DNA of 10,271 bases. It comes from an uncultured Ruminococcus sp. GTDB lineage: Bacteria > Bacillota > Clostridia > Oscillospirales > Acutalibacteraceae. The stretch lies in the NCBI GenBank assembly GCA_902803125.1, contig CADCOZ010000075.1, positions 1 to 10,271 of the forward strand, read 5' to 3'. Both the position numbers and the translations under genes were made by a program. Under the pieces are notes generated by a model, which saw nothing but the letters and a program-made list of their open reading frames with translations, did no database searches and had not been told where the DNA came from. Below, one piece after another: positions 1-6,967 of this stretch. How positions within the stretch are numbered: position 1 is the first letter of the stretch; each line of letters begins with the position of its first letter.

Positions 1-67
1 AGGTGAATGATAAAGTGGCAGGAGCCTATAACGTTTTCCCCCGTCAAGCACTTGAAAGACAACAACA
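1..67. other. Window edge, no gene recognised
   Basis: These bases contain no convincing coding sequence. The short open frame that starts at position 7 runs into the hairpin repeat and has no homologous look. No good -35/-10 pair was found here, so the promoter of the first operon may lie outside the window. Confidence 0.5.
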
Positions 68-184
68 CAGCGAATTTTGAAAGGGGGATTGGGGGAAAAC
101 TTTTTTTCGCCAGAAAAAGTTTTCCCCCAATGGGGTGCAGGGGCAAAGCCCCTGCTGGGAGGTTTGGAGGGCAAAGCCCTCCAA
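68..184. repeat. Structured intergenic repeat, copy 1 (three hairpins)
   Basis: Three consecutive inverted repeats are visible. The first, at 89-130, has a 17-bp perfect stem (TTGGGGGAAAACTTTTT and its complement) around an 8-nt loop. The second, at 137-155, is GCAGGGGC-AAA-GCCCCTGC. The third, at 164-184, is TTGGAGGGC-AAA-GCCCTCCAA. The outer edge (GCGAATTTTGAAAGGGGG, 69-86) recurs in inverted orientation at 5114-5131. From memory, GGGGCAAAGCCCC hairpins like these are dispersed intergenic repeats in gut Clostridia. This copy occupies the leader just before the ribosome binding site of the first gene, so it will be part of that mRNA if transcription starts upstream of it. No transposase is present. 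Confidence 0.85.
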
Positions 185-211
185 CATTACAGTGAAGAAA
201 GGAGCAGAAGG

Positions 212-982
212 TTGAACAAGCTGAAAGAAATGATTGCGTCACTGGAAGGGGAACAGCAGAATGCGAATGCACGTGTTTTGCTGAACCTTCTGAAAACGAA
301 AGATGTTCAGTTAGGAGAGAATCCTTCTGAAGAAGAAGTGGAGGCGGCCATTAGCGAATGCCTGCATATGCATATGGCCGCTTCACAGAAAACCAAAGGA
401 AACGGTGCCGCCGGCAGAGCCGATGAAGCCTTTCTCAAAAAAGCCTCTGAGGTGGTTAGAAAATATCTGGACAACAGTAATCTGCAATACCGTGAGAACA
501 GCAGTAAAAAAGACAGGCGTTCTTTTCGCCTTGGTATGAAAATGAAACACTGCAACTTATCTATTACTATTTCAGTGGAAACAAATCCTCGTACCTGTCG
601 GGTGGAGGCCGTACTGCCCATTACCGGATACGATGTGTATGACTATTTGTTTTGTCGGGAAATCTGTAAAGAAAACTTTTTTAGACGCACCGGTGCTTTA
701 CAATATGATGAAAGCGACGGACAAATTCTATACCGCAGCAGCTTTCCCATTCGGTCCGGACTGCATCAAGAAGATTTAGAACAGGTATTTTTGGAAACGG
801 CTCGCTCCGCAGAAAGCTGCTATGCGGCTCTGAGGAAACATCTCGCCGGCCGCTACAGTCCACTGGAAATTGAGGACACACTCCAACAAATTGATAAACT
901 GGTCAGCAAGCTCATGCAGGAAAATGACAATGCAGATAATCTTGACGATAACAGCGATGACCATGCTGATGATGAGAACTGA
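212..982 (+). CDS. YbjN-like protein, paralogue 1 (upstream of NACHT NTPase)
   Basis: A 256-residue soluble protein without signal peptide or membrane segment. The TTG start at 212 is chosen because AAAGGAG (198-204) sits 7 bases upstream and because the resulting N-terminus aligns with that of the paralogue at 5563; an open frame continues back to 77 but only through the hairpin repeat. ATG 230 is the alternative. Residues 1-55 form a charged helical region. A second domain follows, with CRVEAVLPI, then a segment of the form ENFFRRTGALQYDESDGQI, then a long helix ending KLVSKLM. The pattern (hydrophobic strand, asparagine-containing helix, G-x-[FL]-x-[YL]-D-x-x-DG strand, C-terminal helix) resembles the YbjN family, which has a type III secretion chaperone-like alpha/beta fold; that assignment is by eye. 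The C-terminus is a very acidic tail rich in D and N. The stop lies 9 bases before the NACHT gene, suggesting translational coupling and a joint role. The biochemical function is unknown. Confidence 0.8.
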   Translation: MNKLKEMIASLEGEQQNANARVLLNLLKTKDVQLGENPSEEEVEAAISECLHMHMAASQKTKGNGAAGRADEAFLKKASEVVRKYLDNSNLQYRENSSKKDRRSFRLGMKMKHCNLSITISVETNPRTCRVEAVLPITGYDVYDYLFCREICKENFFRRTGALQYDESDGQILYRSSFPIRSGLHQEDLEQVFLETARSAESCYAALRKHLAGRYSPLEIEDTLQQIDKLVSKLMQENDNADNLDDNSDDHADDEN

Positions 983-991
983 GGGAACGAT

Positions 992-3900
992 ATGGATATC
1001 GTGACAAGCTATCAAAAATTTCTGGGCGAATTTTTAGATATGATCTGTTTTGAAAAAAACGGCAGACGCAGTTTTTCGCTGGAGGAATTATTCTATCCTG
1101 TCAAAATTGACGAAGGAGAGGTAGCCTTCCAAAGCTATGCCGATCAGATGAGCAGAGCCTATCAGTTAGATAAAATAGAAGAAGTGCAAAGCCGACCGGA
1201 GCAGGAGGCCATGAAAAGGCGGCTTCTGCAAAATTTGGAACTTAGACGCAGTAAAGAGGATACTTCTGCGGAGGACTCCCGCAGAAGCGACCGCAGTAAA
1301 AAAATAGACAGCGTAGAGATGGATCCGCAAAACAGCGATGAACAGGAAGAACAGGAACATTCGCTGTCAGCCGATGAAGGCAAAACCGGTCAGCATAAAA
1401 CGACAGAAGACAAAAAAGCCATGGACGCTTCGATTCGGAAGAAGAGTCAGGACACCTCGGATAATGTTCGAGCCAGACGTTTATACAGAACCAACGGCTC
1501 GGCCAAGGACGAGGAACTGTGGTATCGAAAACTGCATGATGAGGTAACGCTGGCCGGTTTGGAGGATATTTTTCAGCAGGACGACATCAAACTGCGTTTG
1601 TGCCATGCCAAAGCGGTGCGGGAACGAAAAGAGCGGGAAGCCTCCAACCAGTTAACGGTTGAAATTTTTGATGCCGATGAAGATATGCCGTCCATGCAGG
1701 AAAGAATAACGGATACGATTCGTGAAATCAAAAATAAGCGTACACGCTCCGCTGTGCCGCCTGTCCCGACCGAACCGGCCGAACCGAAGAACAACACGGC
1801 ATCAGCACCGCCGGCCGCCGGTCTGGCCACCGTACCGGTGACCTCGGATCCGGCACAAGAGGGAGTTGACTTGATACTGCCGCAGTGGATGCCGGACAGC
1901 AGCGATAAGGTGATCGACACGGTAAATACGGAATCGGACTTCAAAGATTCGTATGACCAGACAACGGTTCGGGAGAACAATGAGTCACCGGAAAATGTTT
2001 CCTCCTCTTTGCCGGAAAAGAACGATTCTTTGAATCCTTCCAAAGAACTGCGGCGGGGACCCGATAACCGCAGCCGTGCCTTGTCCACTCTTATGCGGGG
2101 ACAGGACACCCACCGCCAAACAGAAAACACCGTGCTGGAAAAGGAAACGCAGTATTCCCGCCAAAGCCTGTATGTACTGGAACAAAGCCGCATTTTGGTC
2201 ATGGCCAGTGCCGGCCACGGCAAAACCACCCTGCTCAAGCGGGTGGCCTTGTGGTATTGCCACAACGGTTCCAGCAAAAAGGAACACTCAGATTTTCAGC
2301 GGCAGTATAGCCTTAACGGCAGCCATATCCCCTGCCTGATTTATCTGCGGGATATTGCGGAAAAAGAATATGCAGAAAGAGATGTTGACCTGAAAGATAT
2401 CATTAACTACGCCATGTTTGACGTGCTGAAAAGAAGCGGCACGTTTCAGGAAAAAGACCGCACCGAAGCAGAAGACTGGATTGACGAGGTGCGTGAAAAG
2501 CTGATTCTGCTGATTGACGGGTTAGATGAACTGTCCGATACTTTCCGAGGCCGTTTTTTGGCGGCTGTACAGCAGTATTTGCAGGATTATCCGGACACGC
2601 CGGTCATCATGACCTCCCGTGCGGCGGGACTGTTGGGCAAAAAAACCATTTCCCTGTTACTAAAAATGAATTTTCGGGGGCGTTCCATTGTGCCGCTGAC
2701 CGATACAACAGCGTCCCTCTATTCCAAGCTGTGGATCCAAAAAACACAGCCGCCGGAACAGCAGGCTTCTTTGATAAAACTGGTGGATCAGATTCTGACC
2801 CAAAGCCGATTTTATTATCTGCGGGAATTTCTGCGTACCCCGCTGGAGCTTTTCCTGATTCTGAAACAGGTATCCAGCGGCAAACTGTCGCTGAATCGGT
2901 TCCAGATGTTCCACGACACGCTATGGGAATACTTTACGAACCATGTAACCCAATATAACCAAAAACGCTTTGTCTTTGAGGACACCATGACATTCCTGAG
3001 CTTTTTGGCGTATCAGATGCAGATTAAGGATTCCCTGTATATTTCCCTGAAAGAAATCAATCAAATGCGGGATACTTGGCAGTCGCTCAGCTTCTATACC
3101 GATTATATACGGGAAGATGACCCGAATTGCTGCGGCGAACGGCTGGAGGAACTGGCTTCCAGTGTGGGCATTGTGGAAAAGGGCATTCGGCAGGAGGGCG
3201 TTCTGCTGGACAACGGCGATATTCAATATGAAGAAGTGATTGTCTATACGTTTCCGATTCGTGCCTATCAGGAATACCTGACGGCGTACGCCTGCTGTCA
3301 CCTTTGCCTGACGGATGATGATATGTTTCCCGACCCCAAGAAAATTCTTTCCGCACATTTGAAGGACAGCCGTTGGCTGGAAATCATCAACTTTGCCCTG
3401 TATGACCTTGAGGACAGCGGAAGCGAAAGAAGTGAAGAGTTTAACAGTTTGACACAGCTGGTCTTTAGCACCGATCAGGATATGGAACAGCTCAAAGCCA
3501 TTTTGGAAGGCAACCTGTCGGTATCCGGAGAAAACGCCGCAGTACTGTGCCGCCATATTTTCAGTAATATGTGGCTGACGCAGGAACAGCGGGAGGTGCT
3601 GTCTGTTTGTATGGGAACCGATTCAGCGGCTTCTTATGTAGATGCCCTGCGTGTGTGTTATCGGGAGGGCTTTGCGGACAATGTTTGTCTGGGAGCCTAT
3701 GCACTGGCGCTGATCATCTGGGAATGCAGTGTGGGCGATTCGCCTTGGAAAAAAGCGGTGGAATGTTTGCGGTCTGACCTGCCCCGCATGGTGCGGACGG
3801 GTGTGATGATGGTACTGCAAATGGCCAAAGCCCTGCTCAAAGAAATCCTGCCCGCTCAGGAAAGTTTTATTCGGGAAACCTTTTCCCTATCGGAGTCGCT

Positions 3901-5032
3901 GGTGCCGCTGTTGGTAAAGGAAGCAAGGTCATCCGGCGACTGGCTGTGTGCGGCGGCTCTTGTCACCCTGATGATAGCCGACAAAGAACAGTCTGACTGT
4001 TTGTCGGAGGCCTGCCGCCTGCCGGAAATCGAACAAATCATGCTGGCCGAAATGCATCGGCAGGAACCGCTGTTCCGCCGTCTGGTCATTGAAAGAAAAA
4101 CGGACGGACGGGAACCCGATGTCCGCACAGCCGTTGAACTGGTCAGTGCGTTAGGTTCCCTTCCCCTGCGGCCAAGTGACTACAGTATCAGAAGCATTAC
4201 CGATCCCTTTACGCTGGGATACTGTCATTTTCTGTATGACACATATGGTCCTCGGCAGAATATGGATCGGATCGCATTTGCCAAGGCACTGCTTTACGGC
4301 GACTGGGATTGGGATCGCTTTACCGCCGCCTGGACAGAGGATATCTGTGAAGGAATGCCCTCCCGTTTCCAGCGCAAGAAACTGGTGCGGCCACGAGATA
4401 AACAGCACTTTATGCTGGTCAGAAGTGTTTTGGAGGAACAGGAAGAAGTCTATCTGGCCCGCTACACCAGCGGCCTAAACGATTTCAGTCTGGTTGAGCC
4501 GGACTCTTATACCTTTGCCGATTTGAATATCATTCCCGCCTACACAACTGTCATTTCTTTATTTAACCGAGGAACCTTGCGGGAAGCGGCCATTTTCTGT
4601 GCGGAAACGATGGGCGATGAAACTTCTTCCACCCCCAACAATTTAGCGTTTCTGATGCGGTTCGGCCACCTGACACCGCAGGAATTGGGAACGGATAAGG
4701 TATATCATATTGAAACCCTGCTGCTGCCGCCGGTATGGTTCAAAAAGGAACCGGTAGCCACGGTGAATTTAGCTTTATATGTGTTAGAAAAGGGGCAGTA
4801 TGAGCGAGCCGACCGGCTGTTTCGTCAGCTCACGCCAAAGGACTGGGAAACGGTCACCAAACAGTTTTGGCTGCCCGATTTATGGAAACAGCGCAATCAC
4901 CCCGAAGGGGCTCTCGTGTGTGTACTGGCCATGCATTACGGCGGCCTGACATTCGAGGACAAAAAAGCCATGCGTCAATCTGTCCGTCACCACTACCCGC
5001 ACATATACACCGCCTGGCACCTCGCCAAATAA
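992..5032 (+). CDS. NACHT/STAND-type NTPase, large
   Basis: A 1346-residue protein. The P-loop ASAGHGKTT lies at residues 405-413 (K411, T412), Walker B LILLIDGLDEL at 504-514 (D509, then D512-E513), and a sensor-type MTSR at 540-543. The hhhDGLDE form of Walker B is typical of NACHT domains in the STAND class, which oligomerise on sensing a ligand. A segment FPIRAYQEYLTAY near residue 754 resembles the F-x-H-x-x-[FY]-Q-E-[YF]-x-A-A signature often found downstream of NACHT domains. Residues 1-60 are globular-looking; about 60-390 are highly charged and low in complexity, with a P/A-rich stretch near 252-290. The C-terminal 550 residues look alpha-helical, without obvious LRR, WD40 or TPR repeats that I can mark. 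No nuclease, TIR, protease or membrane segment is seen. ATG 992 follows GAGG (981-984), which overlaps the stop of the preceding gene. Family members include bacterial antiphage NTPases, but a defence role here is inference. Confidence 0.9.
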   Translation: MDIVTSYQKFLGEFLDMICFEKNGRRSFSLEELFYPVKIDEGEVAFQSYADQMSRAYQLDKIEEVQSRPEQEAMKRRLLQNLELRRSKEDTSAEDSRRSDRSKKIDSVEMDPQNSDEQEEQEHSLSADEGKTGQHKTTEDKKAMDASIRKKSQDTSDNVRARRLYRTNGSAKDEELWYRKLHDEVTLAGLEDIFQQDDIKLRLCHAKAVRERKEREASNQLTVEIFDADEDMPSMQERITDTIREIKNKRTRSAVPPVPTEPAEPKNNTASAPPAAGLATVPVTSDPAQEGVDLILPQWMPDSSDKVIDTVNTESDFKDSYDQTTVRENNESPENVSSSLPEKNDSLNPSKELRRGPDNRSRALSTLMRGQDTHRQTENTVLEKETQYSRQSLYVLEQSRILVMASAGHGKTTLLKRVALWYCHNGSSKKEHSDFQRQYSLNGSHIPCLIYLRDIAEKEYAERDVDLKDIINYAMFDVLKRSGTFQEKDRTEAEDWIDEVREKLILLIDGLDELSDTFRGRFLAAVQQYLQDYPDTPVIMTSRAAGLLGKKTISLLLKMNFRGRSIVPLTDTTASLYSKLWIQKTQPPEQQASLIKLVDQILTQSRFYYLREFLRTPLELFLILKQVSSGKLSLNRFQMFHDTLWEYFTNHVTQYNQKRFVFEDTMTFLSFLAYQMQIKDSLYISLKEINQMRDTWQSLSFYTDYIREDDPNCCGERLEELASSVGIVEKGIRQEGVLLDNGDIQYEEVIVYTFPIRAYQEYLTAYACCHLCLTDDDMFPDPKKILSAHLKDSRWLEIINFALYDLEDSGSERSEEFNSLTQLVFSTDQDMEQLKAILEGNLSVSGENAAVLCRHIFSNMWLTQEQREVLSVCMGTDSAASYVDALRVCYREGFADNVCLGAYALALIIWECSVGDSPWKKAVECLRSDLPRMVRTGVMMVLQMAKALLKEILPAQESFIRETFSLSESLVPLLVKEARSSGDWLCAAALVTLMIADKEQSDCLSEACRLPEIEQIMLAEMHRQEPLFRRLVIERKTDGREPDVRTAVELVSALGSLPLRPSDYSIRSITDPFTLGYCHFLYDTYGPRQNMDRIAFAKALLYGDWDWDRFTAAWTEDICEGMPSRFQRKKLVRPRDKQHFMLVRSVLEEQEEVYLARYTSGLNDFSLVEPDSYTFADLNIIPAYTTVISLFNRGTLREAAIFCAETMGDETSSTPNNLAFLMRFGHLTPQELGTDKVYHIETLLLPPVWFKKEPVATVNLALYVLEKGQYERADRLFRQLTPKDWETVTKQFWLPDLWKQRNHPEGALVCVLAMHYGGLTFEDKKAMRQSVRHHYPHIYTAWHLAK

Positions 5033-5036
5033 CGCT

Positions 5037-5139
5037 GTTGGAGGGCTTGACTTTGCCAACCGTCAGCCACTTGGGGGAAAACTTTTTCTGGCGAAAAAAA
5101 GTTTTCCCCCAAACCCCCTTTCAAAATTCGCTGAGTTTT
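5037..5139. repeat. Structured intergenic repeat, copy 2 (inverted relative to copy 1)
   Basis: The reverse complement of copy 1 is recognisable. The 17-bp hairpin at 5071-5112 has the same stem as copy 1 and the complementary loop. CCCCCTTTCAAAATTCGCTG at 5114-5133 is the inverse of the outer edge of copy 1. The GTTGGAGGGC hairpin region at 5037-5065 is decayed, and the GCAGGGGC hairpin is missing. It starts about 5 bases after the NACHT stop codon and could act as the 3' structure of that mRNA, but no run of U follows it. Confidence 0.8.
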
Positions 5140-5248
5140 ATCTGCCCGGTCGGACATTCTAAACATTATTCATTATTCACTATTCATTATTCATTATTCG
5201 TTTTTTCTCCCCCTTTCAAAATTCGCTGAGTTTTACCCGCCCGGTCGG
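5114..5248. repeat. Direct repeat pair of 40 bp bracketing heptamer repeats
   Basis: Bases 5114-5153 and 5209-5248 are 40-bp direct repeats (CCCCCTTTCAAAATTCGCTG... CCCGGTCGG) differing at two positions. Between them, 5164-5198 is a perfect-period tandem array of five heptamers CA(T/C)TATT. Three further heptamers of form CCACTA(A/T) follow at 5257-5277. The arrangement suggests partial duplication of the edge of the hairpin repeat, with slippage repeats inserted. Confidence 0.8.
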
Positions 5249-5358
5249 CAAACTTTCCACTAACCACTAACCACTATTAACTTTGAACTTTGGGCTTCGA
5301 GCTATAAACAACTCCTCCCTCGTCCTTCTCTAAAATTGGAAAAATTTGTAAAAAGAAC

Positions 5359-5387
5359 TTGCAAATGTGTATGAAATATGCTATAAT
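5359..5387 (+). promoter_or_regulatory. Sigma-A promoter P1 for the second YbjN-like gene
   Basis: TTGCAA (5359-5364) and TATAAT (5382-5387) are separated by 17 bases, and TGC precedes the -10 as an extended -10 element. Initiation near 5394 would give a leader of about 170 nt. It is the strongest promoter I see in the window and could drive the YbjN-like gene and possibly the RNA array. Confidence 0.8.
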
Positions 5388-5483
5388 AGGGCAGTAAGAA
5401 AACAACGATTGATAAATACCCCTCGAAACCATTCTTTCCCGTATGAAGGGAAGGATTTTCCGGTTTTGACGGACTGTTTTTCC

Positions 5484-5512
5484 TATACAAGGCCGAAACA
5501 ATGTGTTAGAAT
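5484..5512 (+). promoter_or_regulatory. Possible second promoter P2, extended -10
   Basis: TGT-TAGAAT (5504-5512) is an extended -10 element; TATACA at 5484-5489, 17 bases upstream, is a weak -35. Initiation near 5519 would give a leader of about 45 nt. It would form a tandem pair with P1. Confidence 0.4.
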
Positions 5513-5562
5513 AGAATCATCGAAAGCACAACAAACCATTTGAACAGCAGAAAGGAGCAATA

Positions 5563-6303
5563 ATGATGGCAAACGTATTAGATCAGATGATAGCAGAACT
5601 GTTGGAAACCAACGGCGGAGAAGAAACTCCTGTTATTGCAGCCCTCCGGGCCAAGCGTAATGAGTTGGGCGATGAGGTTACCGAAGAACAGGCCAAAAGT
5701 GCGGCTCTTGCTGTACTCATGGAGTTCATGCCCACCGACAGCGAAGGAGAAGGCGCAGAAACTTCTTCCTCCGGCGGCGATGATATTACCCTGACAGCTA
5801 AAGATGTGGCCTGTATGGAAGATACAAAAGCGATGGTCGTGGAGTATCTGCACGATGAGGAATGGCGTTACAGCACCAACTCCCCCCGTAAAGATATTTT
5901 CATCTTTGACTTCGGCTGTACAATGAAGGGCGTGAACCTGCGTATCAAGGTATATGTAGAGGGCGACCCGAACGTATGCAGAATCGTGGCGTATCTCCCG
6001 ATTACCGCAGACGGTATTTACGCTTATCCGCTGTGCAAGCTGATGGCAAAGGAAAACTATTCCAAGCGTTTCGGCAGCTTTAAGTATGATGAGCGTGACG
6101 GCGAAGTCTGCTACGAGTATAGCGTACTGACCGAAAACGGCTTGAAAAAGGACGACTTTGAAAGATATCTGAATGCCTGTATCGGTTCTGCGGTGGGCGG
6201 CTATGCAACCATTCGCAGATACTGCGTTGGCCGTTTCAAGAAGGCCGAGGTAGATGATATTCTGGAAAAGATCAACGAGCTGGTCAACGACATCAACGAA
6301 TAA
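5563..6303 (+). CDS. YbjN-like protein, paralogue 2 (upstream of Y RNA array)
   Basis: A 246-residue soluble acidic protein. AAAGGAG (5551-5557) precedes two adjacent ATG codons at 5563 and 5566; the second gives 8-base spacing and may be the real start. It aligns end to end with the product of 212-982: the N-terminal helical part (LDQMIAELL versus LKEMIASLE), the central CRIVAYLPIT versus CRVEAVLPIT, KENY...FGSFKYDERDGEV versus KENF...TGALQYDESDGQI, and a C-terminal ILEKINELV helix. The paralogues are clearly diverged. A G/S-rich linker around residues 60-75 separates the N-terminal helices from the YbjN-like domain. The region resembles YbjN-family proteins (chaperone-like fold, role poorly known). 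It has its own promoter and lies immediately upstream of the Y RNA array, so it could be a partner of the Ro60 particle; this is inference from position. Confidence 0.85.
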   Translation: MMANVLDQMIAELLETNGGEETPVIAALRAKRNELGDEVTEEQAKSAALAVLMEFMPTDSEGEGAETSSSGGDDITLTAKDVACMEDTKAMVVEYLHDEEWRYSTNSPRKDIFIFDFGCTMKGVNLRIKVYVEGDPNVCRIVAYLPITADGIYAYPLCKLMAKENYSKRFGSFKYDERDGEVCYEYSVLTENGLKKDDFERYLNACIGSAVGGYATIRRYCVGRFKKAEVDDILEKINELVNDINE

Positions 6304-6323
6304 GGCGTAAGCCGATGGAAAGC

Positions 6324-6350
6324 CTGCCGGCCGAGAGCCGCGACCGGCAG
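6324..6350 (+). promoter_or_regulatory. Hairpin between YbjN-like gene and Y RNA array
   Basis: CTGCCGG (6324-6330) and CCGGCAG (6344-6350) form a 7-bp GC-rich stem with a 13-nt loop. The following bases (AATCCTTTCTTT) are T-rich but not an uninterrupted run, so it is at best a weak terminator; it may equally be an mRNA 3' end or processing structure separating the coding transcript from the RNA array. Confidence 0.5.
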
Positions 6351-6370
6351 AATCCTTTCTTTGGTCATCC

Positions 6371-6503
6371 CATACAGCAGTGATAGATGGCGGTTACTTC
6401 GTATGCAAAACGAAAGATGAGGGTTCGAATCCCTCCCGTTCTTCGGAACGGTAGCTTAAGTGGTAGAGCGTTAAAATACCGTTATCGTCGGTTTCTCTGT
6501 ATG
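6371..6503 (+). ncRNA. Y RNA-like unit Y1 with tRNA-like module
   Basis: Terminal stem CATACAG/CTGTATG (6371-6377 with 6497-6503). The asymmetric internal loop CAGTGATA / GTCGGTTTCT comes next, then a 9-bp helix GATGGCGGT/ACCGTTATC (6386-6394 with 6478-6486). Inside are a small hairpin TTCGT-N7-ACGAA, a T-arm (6419-6435: GAGGG, loop TTCGAAT, CCCTC), a 6-bp acceptor-like hairpin capped by TTCG (6436-6451), TA, and a D-arm (6454-6469: GCTT, loop AAGTGGTA, GAGC). The order T-arm, acceptor, D-arm is that of a circularly permuted tRNA, as in bacterial YrlA RNAs bound by Ro60/Rsr. Helix pairs covary with the other units. It is not a real tRNA: there is no anticodon arm and no free acceptor end. Confidence 0.85.
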
Positions 6504-6584
6504 TGATGCTATATATCCCCACATACGGCTTTTCACCTCATCGTGAAAGTACAGCAATTCCCTATCTGTTATTTTGGTCATGCT
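6504..6584 (+). repeat. Y1-Y2 spacer, 81 nt, copied between Y3 and Y4
   Basis: The spacer after Y1 (6504-6584) and the one after Y3 (6887-6967) are both 81 nt and largely identical, sharing TATATATCCCC, ACGGCTTTTC, CCTCATCGTGAAAG and CCCTATCTGTTATTTT. This indicates duplication of a Y-plus-spacer block. A hairpin can form in each (TTTCAC/GTGAAA in the first, GGCTTT/AAAGCC in the second). Spacers end in GGTCAT, 2-3 nt before the next stem. Confidence 0.75.
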
Positions 6585-6717
6585 GTGCCGCAGTGCAGGC
6601 AACGGTTACTTCCGACATTTTGAGAAAATGCGGGTTCGAGTCCCGTCCGTTTCTTCGGAAACGGTAGTTTAACTGGCAGAACATCTATTTGTACCGTTGC
6701 CGCTTGTTTCTCGGCAC
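6585..6717 (+). ncRNA. Y RNA-like unit Y2 with tRNA-like module
   Basis: Terminal stem GTGCCG/CGGCAC (6585-6590 with 6712-6717). Internal loop CAGTGCA / GCTTGTTTCT. Perfect 9-bp helix GGCAACGGT/ACCGTTGCC (6598-6606 with 6693-6701). A hairpin CATTTT-GAG-AAAATG (6616-6630) occupies the variable-arm position. T-arm 6630-6646 (GCGGG, TTCGAGT, CCCGT), 7-bp acceptor-like stem with TTCG cap (6647-6664), D-arm 6667-6682 (GTTT/GAAC). The length of 133 nt equals that of Y1, although the terminal stem and the variable-arm sequence are different. Confidence 0.85.
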
Positions 6718-6754
6718 TTTATGATATTTTCCCTATCTGTTATTTTGGTCATCC

Positions 6755-6886
6755 CATACAGCAGTGATAGATGGCGGTTACTTCGTCTGTCACACGAGAG
6801 ATGAGGGTTCGAATCCCTCCCGTTCTTCGGAACGGTAGCTTAATGGTAAAGCGTTAAAATACCGTTATCGCCGGTTTCTCTGTATG
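6755..6886 (+). ncRNA. Y RNA-like unit Y3 with tRNA-like module
   Basis: A close relative of Y1: terminal stem CATACAG/CTGTATG (6755-6761 with 6880-6886), CAGTGATA loop, helix GATGGCGGT/ACCGTTATC (6770-6778 with 6861-6869), T-arm 6803-6819, TTCG-capped 6-bp stem 6820-6835, D-arm 6838-6852 (GCTT/AAGC). The variable-arm hairpin keeps its stem (TTCGT/ACGAG) but has a wholly different loop from Y1, and the D-stem has A-T where Y1 has a wobble; both support the fold. Confidence 0.85.
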
Positions 6887-6967
6887 TGATGATATATATC
6901 CCCTGATACGGCTTTTCCCCTCATCGTGAAAGCCCCGTGATCCCCTATCTGTTATTTTCGGTCATTT

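Noticed and set aside
7..195. Short open frame through the hairpin repeat, and extension of the first YbjN-like gene back to 77
   Set aside because: The translation comes from the repeat hairpins; the ribosome binding site at 198-204 and alignment with the paralogue place the start at 212.
2921..3556. Open frame on the minus strand opposite the NACHT gene
   Set aside because: Shadow frame; no ribosome binding site and no recognisable motif.
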